Below are positions 9,432 to 15,010 of a DNA stretch of 16,616 nt, piece by piece. Numbering within the stretch: the stretch's first letter is position 1; the number at the start of each line of letters is the position of its first letter. Position numbers and translations under genes: made by a program. Source of the stretch: an uncultured Alphaproteobacteria bacterium (GTDB lineage: Bacteria; Pseudomonadota; Alphaproteobacteria; Rhizobiales; Pleomorphomonadaceae); NCBI GenBank assembly GCA_937900425.1, contig CALCDT010000343.1, positions 1-16,616 on the forward strand, given 5' to 3'. The notes under the pieces are model-generated. The model saw only the letters and a program-made list of their open reading frames with translations, was not told the DNA's origin and searched no databases.

Positions 9432-9878
9432 CGTCGCCGGCGTGCCTCGTGCGGACCCGGCGCGGCATCTCGGCACGGTCGACCGTCTCCCCCCGACGAA
9501 TTTCCTCTCGGTCGTCATCGCCGGACTTGACGCGGCGACCCAAGGGCCGTTCGGCGAAGACCGATCCAAGGTGTTGACTGAATGGAAGTATCGCCACTCT
9601 CCCACACCGTTCCAATGGGCGATGCCATCGGGTCACCGGCTCGAGGCCGGTGCTGACGGGAGAGAGACAGAGAGTCCTGACGGGCCGCCGAACTTGCCGA
9701 ACTGAACAGCCGTGTGCGCCTGCGCGGGGATGACGGATACGGAGAGGAAAGCGGGCGGCGCCAGCGGAAGCGGCCATGACAGGCGGGGGCTTACGACGGC
9801 GGGTGCAACGGCCGACAGAGGTGGCCACAGGTCCGACGGCGGTTTGACGTCGGGATGACGCGCCCCGATGCCCCGCCC
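9432..9878. other. Non-coding gap with dispersed-repeat-like sequence
   Basis: About 450 bases separate the terminator from the convergent polyprenyl synthase gene. The segment 9511-9540 reads GTCATCGCCGGACTTGACGC, translating as VVIAGLDAATQ. This peptide and its DNA are familiar from intergenic repeats scattered through Hyphomicrobiales genomes and often mis-called as genes. A partly complementary end (GTCGGGATGACG, 9849-9860) lies at the far side of the gap. Between them a perfect 7-base hairpin CACCGGC/GCCGGTG sits at 9634-9652. An open frame of 103 codons from 9394 spans part of the gap and begins inside the terminator region. It has no ribosome binding site and I do not call it a gene. 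Confidence 0.45.
9511..9540 (+). repeat. VIAGLD-type intergenic repeat segment
   Basis: The 30 bases match, from memory, the end of a palindromic intergenic repeat common in rhizobia and relatives (consensus near GTCATCGCCGGGCTTGACCC). Only one convincing arm is present here. The resemblance rests on recall, not on a second copy in this window. Confidence 0.35.
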
Positions 9879-10901
9879 TTAGTGCACCCGGCTGATGCAG
9901 AAATCCACCACGTCGACGAGAGCCTGGCGGTGCGGGCCGGCGGGGACGCCGTCGAGGGCGGCGTGGGCGGCGGCGCCGTAGTGACGGGCGCGGTCGATGG
10001 TGGCGGCGAGGGCGCCGTGGCGGCGCAGAAGCTCGCCGGCGCGCTCGAGGTCGCCGTCGACGATCTCGCCCTTCTCGACGGTGCGCGACCAGAAGGCCTT
10101 CTCCTCGGCCGAGCCGGCGCGGTGGGCGAGGATCACCGGCAGGGTGATCTTGCCTTCGCGGAAGTCGTCGCCGGTGCGCTTGCCGAGGTCGGCGGCCGAG
10201 CCGCCGTAGTCGAGGGCGTCGTCGACCAGCTGGAAGGCGAGGCCGAGGGCGGTGCCGTAGGCGGCGATGGCCCGGCGGGCGCCGTCGCCGGCGCCGGCGA
10301 CGATCGGCCCGACCTCGCAGGCGGCCGAGAACAGCGCCGCGGTCTTGGCGTCGATGACGCGGACGTAGGCGGCCTCGTCGGTCGCAAGGTTCTTGGCGGC
10401 GGCGAGCTGCATCACCTCGCCCTCGGCGATCACCGAGGCGGCGCGCGACAACACGGCGAGCGCCTCCAGCGAGCCGACTTCGACCATCTTGCGGAAGGCC
10501 TGGCCGAGCAGATAGTCGCCGACCAGCACGCTCGCCTGGTTGCCCCACAGCATGCGGGCGGCCAGCTTGCCGCGGCGCATCTCGCTCTCGTCGACGACGT
10601 CGTCGTGGAGCAGGGTGGCGGTGTGCATGAATTCGACGGAGGCGGCGAGCTTGACGTGGCCCTCGCCGGAATAGCCATAGAGCGCGGCCGCGGCCAGCGT
10701 GAGCATCGGCCGCAGGCGCTTGCCGCCGCTGTCGATGAGATGGCGGGCGACCTCCGGGATCATCGCCGCCTCGGCGCCGGCCATGTCGAGGATCAGGGCG
10801 TTGACGCGCGCCATGTCGCCGTCGACCAGCGACATCAGCAGCGAAATGCCGGTGTCCGGCTTGCTCTTTTCCACAGATGCGACCACGCCCACGCTCGTCA
10901 T
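9879..10901 (-). CDS. Long-chain trans-polyprenyl diphosphate synthase (octa/decaprenyl type)
   Basis: This 340-residue class I prenyltransferase extends farnesyl or geranylgeranyl diphosphate with isopentenyl diphosphate to make the ubiquinone side chain. GGKRLRP is at residues 59-65. The first aspartate-rich motif DDVVD is at 100-104 within LLHDDVVDESEMRRG, KTAALF starts at 186, and the second motif DDALD is at 227-231 within FQLVDDALDYGG. The residue five places before the first motif is Ala95, a small residue typical of long-chain synthases. Alphaproteobacteria mostly make Q10, so decaprenyl is likely. The length matches IspB/DdsA. ATG 10901 has GGAG only two bases upstream. The GTG at 10892 would be better spaced, so the true N-terminus may be three residues shorter. 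Confidence 0.95.
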   Translation of the reverse strand: MTSVGVVASVEKSKPDTGISLLMSLVDGDMARVNALILDMAGAEAAMIPEVARHLIDSGGKRLRPMLTLAAAALYGYSGEGHVKLAASVEFMHTATLLHDDVVDESEMRRGKLAARMLWGNQASVLVGDYLLGQAFRKMVEVGSLEALAVLSRAASVIAEGEVMQLAAAKNLATDEAAYVRVIDAKTAALFSAACEVGPIVAGAGDGARRAIAAYGTALGLAFQLVDDALDYGGSAADLGKRTGDDFREGKITLPVILAHRAGSAEEKAFWSRTVEKGEIVDGDLERAGELLRRHGALAATIDRARHYGAAAHAALDGVPAGPHRQALVDVVDFCISRVH

Positions 10902-11216
10902 TCTCCGCGCTGTCCCGCGCCTCCCGCCCCGGGGAGCCGCCCTTTCCAAGTTCCGAACGCCGCCGCACGCCGGGACGACCATAACGGCGGGCTTCCCCCG
11001 CCACAAGCAGGCGGCCGGCCGAAGGGTCTTTCGCCGCAACGGGCGCAAACCTCGCGGCGGCGCGGCGGTTCGCACCTGCGAGCGCGGCGGCGTTCCTCGA
11101 GGTCCAATCGGGAAACCGGAAACCGGTTCCCCCGGATCGGCGACAGGCTGTAGCATGGAACGGGACGGCGGCCAGCCGTTTCGCGCAGACACCCCCCCGG
11201 AACCGGCGAGGACGAC
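10902..11216. other. Divergent intergenic region between prenyl synthase and DUF2007 genes
   Basis: This 315-base gap carries promoters for both directions. The minus-strand promoter is listed separately. An A/T-richer spot GCTGTAGCAT (11149-11158) may hold the plus-strand -10. A bulged hairpin at 11110-11131 pairs GGGAA and CCGG with CCGG and TTCCC around AAA. Its AACCGGTTCCC core resembles a sequence common in rhizobial intergenic DNA, by recall only. No gene is seen: the open frames here are extensions of the flanking genes. Confidence 0.45.
10978..11006 (-). promoter_or_regulatory. Candidate promoter of the polyprenyl synthase gene
   Basis: On the minus strand, TTGTGG (11006-11001), a 17-base spacer and TATGGT (10983-10978) lie 77 bases before the start codon. 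A perfect 6-base inverted repeat GGCGGG/CCCGCC (10986-10991 and 10997-11002) occupies the spacer and touches the -35, so a regulator could bind there. The -35 matches only at TTG. Confidence 0.35.
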
Positions 11217-11450
11217 ATGGAAGAGCTGATGCGCACCAACGACGTCGTCGCGCTCTCCTTCGCGGCCGCCCTGCTCACCGACGCCGGCATCGTCCACTTC
11301 GTCGCCGACGAATCGGCGAGCCGGATGAACGGTTCGCTCGGTCTCGTCCAGCGCCGCCTGCTGGTCGACGGCGACGCGGTCGACGAAGCCCGCTCGCTGC
11401 TCGCCGACGCCGGCCTCGGCGCGGAACTGCGCCCGCGGCGCGGCGCGTGA
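11217..11450 (+). CDS. DUF2007 domain small protein
   Basis: This 77-residue protein is MEELMRTNDVVALSFAAALL followed by DAGIVHFVADE and RRLLVDGDAVDEARSLLADA. The pattern of a first helix that scans for sequence, a short central strand and a final strand-helix is that of DUF2007, a small ferredoxin-like fold sometimes labelled putative signal-transducing protein. Its function is unknown and no catalytic residues are evident. GAGGAC lies just upstream of the ATG. Its TGA overlaps the GTG of the methyltransferase gene (GTGA), so the two are translated together. This pairing beside a polyprenyl synthase gene is, as I recall, conserved in Hyphomicrobiales. Confidence 0.8.
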   Translation: MEELMRTNDVVALSFAAALLTDAGIVHFVADESASRMNGSLGLVQRRLLVDGDAVDEARSLLADAGLGAELRPRRGA

Positions 11451-12250
11451 CCATCGTGGAGAACGACGCAGGGGAGGCCCCGGGGCCGGACCTCACCCGC
11501 GACGCCTTCCTCGGCGGCCGGGTCATGGTGCTGCAGCCGGCCCGACGCGGCCACCGCGCCGGCTTCGACGCGGTGATGCTGGCGGCGAGCCTGCCGGAGG
11601 GTGCGACCGGCACCGTCGCCGACCTCGGCGCCGGCGTCGGCGTCGCCGGCCTCTGCCTCGCCGCCCGGCTCGCCGTCGACGTCGTCTTCGTCGAACGCGA
11701 TTCCGAGACCTTCGATCTGCTCCGGCGCAACCTCGCCGCCAACGCCGGGATCGGCGGCCGCTTCACGGCGATCCGCGCCGACGTCACCGCGAAGGGGGCC
11801 GAGCGGGCCGCGGCGGGGCTCACCGCCGGCCTCGCCGATCACGTCGTCATGAACCCGCCGTTCCATCCGGCCGAGCGCGGCCGCCCCTCGCCCGACGCCG
11901 CCCGCGCCGAGGCGCACCGGGCGGCGGAGGGCGATCTCGACGCCTGGGTACGCGCCGCCGCCTCGATCCTCGCGCCGTCGGGTACGCTGACGCTGATCCA
12001 CCGGGCCGACGCGATCGCCGCGGTGATCGAGGCGCTCGGCCGCCGCTTCGGCGCGATCGACCTGCTGCCTCTGCACGCGCGGGCCGGAGCGCCGGCGCAC
12101 CGGCTGATCGCCCGCGCGCGTCTCGGCAGCCGCGGCCCCCTCGCCCTCCTGCAAGGCCTCGTCGTCCACAACGCCGACGGCGCCTACCGGCCCGAGGTCG
12201 ACGCGGTGCTGCGCGGCGGCGCCGCCCTCGCCGCCGGCTGGCGGCGGTGA
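11447..12250 (+). CDS. TrmN6-like tRNA1(Val) adenine-N6 methyltransferase family protein
   Basis: This 267-residue protein starts at GTG 11447, overlapping the DUF2007 stop. The SAM-binding motif ADLGAGVGVAGLC is at residues 58-70, the acidic strand-2 end FVERD is at 81-85, and the amino-methyltransferase motif NPPF is at 136-139. The preceding QPARRGHRAGFDAVMLAASL is characteristic of the TrmN6/YfiC group, which methylates N6 of A37 in tRNA1(Val). In Alphaproteobacteria the substrate is not established from sequence alone. Other NPPY/F methyltransferases acting on rRNA or proteins are the alternative. The C-terminal third (after about residue 165) keeps the strand order expected of the fold. 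Confidence 0.85.
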   Translation: MTIVENDAGEAPGPDLTRDAFLGGRVMVLQPARRGHRAGFDAVMLAASLPEGATGTVADLGAGVGVAGLCLAARLAVDVVFVERDSETFDLLRRNLAANAGIGGRFTAIRADVTAKGAERAAAGLTAGLADHVVMNPPFHPAERGRPSPDAARAEAHRAAEGDLDAWVRAAASILAPSGTLTLIHRADAIAAVIEALGRRFGAIDLLPLHARAGAPAHRLIARARLGSRGPLALLQGLVVHNADGAYRPEVDAVLRGGAALAAGWRR

Positions 12251-12343
12251 CGAGCGGCACGGTGACGCGAGGTTGCGACGGCATGGCGTGGCGCGAGGCC
12301 GTGACGGGAGACCGGTCGCGCCGCCCCTCGCCGGAGCTCTTCC

Positions 12344-12371
12344 TTGCGATTCCGCCGGCCGGCTCTATATC
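12344..12371 (+). promoter_or_regulatory. Candidate promoter of the S49 peptidase gene
   Basis: TTGCGA (12344-12349), a 16-base spacer and TATATC (12366-12371) sit about 55 bases before the GTG start, in the 175-base gap after the methyltransferase. Each hexamer matches the consensus at 4 positions. The TCTATATCC island stands out from the G/C-rich surroundings. Confidence 0.4.
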
Positions 12372-12425
12372 CGGTCGGCGTTCCCTCTCCCGATCCCCCC
12401 TCTCCCGACGAGGAGTTCCGTTCCG

Positions 12426-13283
12426 GTGTCGTCCTTCAGCTTCAAGAGCCTGCTGCCGGCGCGGATGCGCGGCGAGGGGCCGGTCGTTCCCGTGGTGCGT
12501 CTTTCCGGCGCCATCGGCGTCACCTCACCCTTCCGCCCCGGCCTCACCCTCGCCTCCGTGGCCGGGCCGCTGGAGAAAGCCTTCGCGATGAAGAAGGCGC
12601 CGGCGGTTGCGATCGTCGTCAACTCGCCCGGCGGCTCGCCGGTGCAGTCGCGGCAGATCTTCGAGCGCATCCGCCAGCTCGCCGCGGAAAAGGAGAAGAC
12701 GGTTCTCGTCTACGTCGAGGACGTCGCGGCTTCCGGCGGCTACATGATCGCCTGCGCCGGCGACGAGATCATCGCCGATCCGTCCTCGATCGTCGGCTCG
12801 ATCGGCGTCGTCTCCGCGGGTTTCGGCTTCGAGAAGGCGATCGAGAAGCTCGGGGTGGAGCGGCGCGTCTACACCGCCGGTACCCGCAAGGCGACGCTCG
12901 ACCCGTTCCAGCCGGAGAATCCGGAGGACGTCGAACATCTGAAGGCGCTGCAGCGCGAGGTTCATCAGGTCTTCATCGACCTGGTGCGCGAGCGACGCGG
13001 CGCGGCGCTCTCGACCAGCGAGGACCTGTTCTCCGGGCTGTTCTGGAGCGGGCTCACCGGCCGGGCCCTCGGCCTCGTCGACGCGGTGGGCGACATGCGC
13101 TCGGACCTGCGCCGCCGCTTCGGGCCGAAGACGACGACGAAGGTCATCTCCGCCGAACGCGGCTTCCTGCGTCGCCAGTTCTCCGGCTTCGGCCCCGTGC
13201 AGCCGCCGCGCGGCGTGATCTCGGCGGAGGAACTCGTCGAGGTGATGGAGCGACGCGCCCTTTGGTCGCGCTACGGGCTTTGA
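12426..13283 (+). CDS. S49-family serine peptidase (SppA/SohB-like)
   Basis: This 285-residue protein starts at GTG 12426, after GAGGAG at a ten-base spacing. An open frame from 12273 would add 51 residues of non-conserved, proline-rich sequence. The clan SK core is clear: VVNSPGGSP at 64-72, nucleophile Ser103 in DVAASGGYMIACA, PSSIVGSIGVV at 119-129, and general-base Lys155 in YTAGTRKATLDPF. This Ser/Lys dyad cleaves signal-peptide remnants or small membrane proteins. The single-domain length matches SohB-like forms rather than 600-residue SppA. No N-terminal membrane segment is seen, unlike E. coli SppA, so it may be cytoplasmic or peripherally bound. The downstream small membrane protein gene is 262 bases away. 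Confidence 0.92.
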   Translation: MSSFSFKSLLPARMRGEGPVVPVVRLSGAIGVTSPFRPGLTLASVAGPLEKAFAMKKAPAVAIVVNSPGGSPVQSRQIFERIRQLAAEKEKTVLVYVEDVAASGGYMIACAGDEIIADPSSIVGSIGVVSAGFGFEKAIEKLGVERRVYTAGTRKATLDPFQPENPEDVEHLKALQREVHQVFIDLVRERRGAALSTSEDLFSGLFWSGLTGRALGLVDAVGDMRSDLRRRFGPKTTTKVISAERGFLRRQFSGFGPVQPPRGVISAEELVEVMERRALWSRYGL

Positions 13284-13545
13284 CCATCGGGGAACAACCG
13301 GAGCCGGCCGCCGTTCAAGAACTGTTGAGTGAAAAGAAACGATTTTCCGGCTCACTGATCTGAAAAAGCGTTTCGGCGATCACCAACTGAAGCGGGACAG
13401 GGCGAAATTCCGACCAGCAGACTTCCGTGAGGCGCTTGCCGAACCGGGTGTCGCTGTGGTGTCATGATCGACGAACGGGATCTCGCGGAAAACGATCCGT
13501 CGGAGCCGGCTGCGACCGGCGCCGAAATCAGGGGGAAGACAAAGA
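13284..13545 (+). other. A/T-richer gap after the S49 peptidase gene
   Basis: The segment 13310-13410 is visibly richer in A/T than the rest of the window (for example GTGAAAAGAAACGATTTTCC). It may hold a promoter for the small gene at 13546 or a short RNA. A frame starting at ATG 13464 reads MIDERDLAENDPSEPAATGA with good third-position bias, but it has no ribosome binding site and runs out of frame into the small gene. I leave it uncalled. Confidence 0.3.
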
Positions 13546-13713
13546 ATGCCGATCGTCACTCTCGCCGCTCTGGGTCTCGGCCTCTATCTCATCCTGCGCC
13601 TCACCGCCCACGCCCGGCGTCCGAGGCCGCAGCCGGTGCCGGTGCGGGCCCGCCAGGGCGTCCGCCTCGAGCGCGATCCGGCGACCGGCCGCTACCGGCC
13701 CATCGACCGCTGA
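13546..13713 (+). CDS. Small single-pass membrane protein (55 residues)
   Basis: The ATG at 13546 follows AGGGGGAAG at a suitable distance and opens a 55-codon frame. The N-terminal 20 residues (MPIVTLAALGLGLYLILRLT) form one hydrophobic segment. A basic, proline-rich stretch follows, and the tail VRLERDPATGRYRPIDR ends in a pattern (L-x-x-D-P-x-T-G-x-Y-R) that I recall from small proteins found next to S49 peptidase genes in rhizobia. The function is unknown. Codons are strongly G/C-ending throughout. Its neighbour suggests it could be a partner or substrate of the peptidase, which is inference only. Confidence 0.7.
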   Translation: MPIVTLAALGLGLYLILRLTAHARRPRPQPVPVRARQGVRLERDPATGRYRPIDR

Positions 13714-13734
13714 TCAGTCCGTAACGCGAGGTCG

Positions 13735-13755
13735 GCCGGGGAGACCGTCCCCGGC
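13735..13755 (+). terminator. Hairpin between convergent genes, possible terminator
   Basis: GCCGGGGA (13735-13742) pairs exactly with TCCCCGGC (13748-13755) around a 5-base loop, 21 bases after the small gene. The following sequence is pyrimidine-rich (GTCTCTCTT) but not a T-run, so termination may be weak. It lies between converging transcription units. Confidence 0.45.
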
Positions 13756-13905
13756 GTTCGGCCGTCTCTCTTGCCCGCACGTGGGTGAGGAGCAATGACG
13801 TCGGGATCGGCGGCGGCGGAGCGGCACCGACGGTCGCCTTTAGTATCGCGTCTCCGTTCGGCGTGCCCGCTCCCCCACGTGTCTCGCCCCCTTCGGGGCC
13901 CCGGC

Positions 13906-14790
13906 TCAACCGAGTGAGCGCAGGCGCGCCTTGATTTCGAGAAAATCCTGCCAGGCGAGGCGCTTTTCCGCCGAATTGCGCAGCAGATAGGCCGGGTGGT
14001 AGGTGGGCAGCAGCGGCACCGGCCGGCCGGCGACGTCGAAGTCGCGCCAGCGGCCGCGGAAGCGGCGAATTCCAACGAGCGCCTCCTTGCCGACGAGGGC
14101 CTTCGAGGCCTGATTTCCCAGGAACACCAGCACCTGCGGACCGACCAGTTCGATCTGGCGCTGGATGAACGGCCGGCAGGTCGCGACTTCCAGATCGGAG
14201 GGGTCGCGGTTGCCCGGCGGGCGCCAGTAGATGACGTTGGCGATGTAGACGTCGGCGCGGGTGAGGCCGATGGCGGCCAGCATCCGGTCGAGCAGCTTGC
14301 CGGAGCGGCCGACGAAGGGCCGGCCCTCGACGTCCTCGTCCCGTCCCGGCGCCTCGCCGACCAGCATCAGCCGCGCCTTCGGATTGCCGTCGGCGAAGAC
14401 GAGATTGCGGGCGGTGCGCTTGAGGGCGCAGCCCTCGAAGCCGGCGAGAAGCGATTCCAGCTCTTCCAGCGTTTCGGCCGATCCCGCGGCGGCACGCGCG
14501 GCAAGCACCGCCTCGTCACCGAGCACGCCGGCACCGGCGGGAGACCGCGCCTCCGGTGTCGCCCCGGCCGGCCTATTCGCGGTGGTCGGTCGAGGCGGCG
14601 GCGCGGGGCGCCGCGCCTCGGTCTGCGTCGCGGCGGCAGCCGGCTGCTGACGGCGCGCCGGCGAGGGGCTTTCCGCGAAGCGATCGACCGGGGCGTCGAC
14701 CAGCGCCGCGTCGACGCCGGCCTCCTCGTACCATTCGAGGAGGGCGCGCAGATCGGCGGAGGAGAGCGTGACGGCGGCCGGGGCGGACAT
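13906..14790 (-). CDS. Family 4-like uracil-DNA glycosylase, incomplete iron-sulfur ligand set
   Basis: This 294-residue protein starts at ATG 14790. Residues 1-90 are an alanine/proline-rich, probably disordered extension. The catalytic domain has motif A GEAPGRDED at 145-153, GRPFVGRSGKLLDRML from 156 and motif B HPAYLLR at 265-271. These are signatures of family 4 UDGs, which excise uracil from DNA to start base-excision repair. Aligned by eye to the Thermus enzyme, the four cluster cysteines correspond here to Phe118, Cys121, Trp189 and Cys205, so two are gone and a [4Fe-4S] cluster is unlikely. I recall similar sequences in rhizobia, including a Bradyrhizobium enzyme described as a separate UDG class. 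The gene points towards the S49 unit and is divergent from the ETF-QO gene, 220 bases away. Confidence 0.9.
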   Translation of the reverse strand: MSAPAAVTLSSADLRALLEWYEEAGVDAALVDAPVDRFAESPSPARRQQPAAAATQTEARRPAPPPRPTTANRPAGATPEARSPAGAGVLGDEAVLAARAAAGSAETLEELESLLAGFEGCALKRTARNLVFADGNPKARLMLVGEAPGRDEDVEGRPFVGRSGKLLDRMLAAIGLTRADVYIANVIYWRPPGNRDPSDLEVATCRPFIQRQIELVGPQVLVFLGNQASKALVGKEALVGIRRFRGRWRDFDVAGRPVPLLPTYHPAYLLRNSAEKRLAWQDFLEIKARLRSLG

Positions 14791-14943
14791 GGCGCGATCC
14801 AATCAGCCGCGGTGCGGCGCGGCAAGGGACTTCCGCGGGCCGCCTTCGTGACCGAGGCGGCGGCGGTGCGCGTCCTTAGGTCCTTCGGTCCGGCCCATCC
14901 TGTAGTCGTTCCAATTTTTCGCCGTTGCGACCATCTGGCGACC

Positions 14944-14971
14944 TTGCCAGAGGGCGCGTCGCGGATAAAGT
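14944..14971 (+). promoter_or_regulatory. Candidate promoter of the ETF-QO gene
   Basis: TTGCCA (14944-14949), a 16-base spacer and TAAAGT (14966-14971) lie 39 bases before the start codon, in the 220-base gap between divergent genes. Both hexamers match the consensus at 4 positions. The rest of the gap shows no gene: a 43-codon minus-strand frame from about 14934 is not supported. Confidence 0.4.
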
Positions 14972-15010
14972 GCCCGGCACGCGAAACAGACGGCCGAGGA
15001 GAGCACTCCG

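Noticed and set aside
9394..9705. A 103-codon frame containing VVIAGLDAATQ
   Set aside because: It begins in the terminator, has no ribosome binding site, and the peptide is the familiar translation of an intergenic repeat.
13427..13798. Frames of 86 and 123 codons overlapping the 55-residue membrane protein gene
   Set aside because: They lack ribosome binding sites and turn Arg/Pro/Ser-rich where they overlap the better-supported small gene.
13868..13905. G/C-rich hairpin (CCCC-TTC-GGGG) after the UDG stop as a terminator
   Set aside because: The stem is short and no T-run follows on the minus strand. I cannot distinguish it from chance in this composition.
14803..14934. A short minus-strand frame (start near MVATAKNWNDYRMG) between udg and the ETF-QO gene
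   Set aside because: It has only 43 codons, unbiased codon use and no recognisable motif. The region is better read as divergent promoters.
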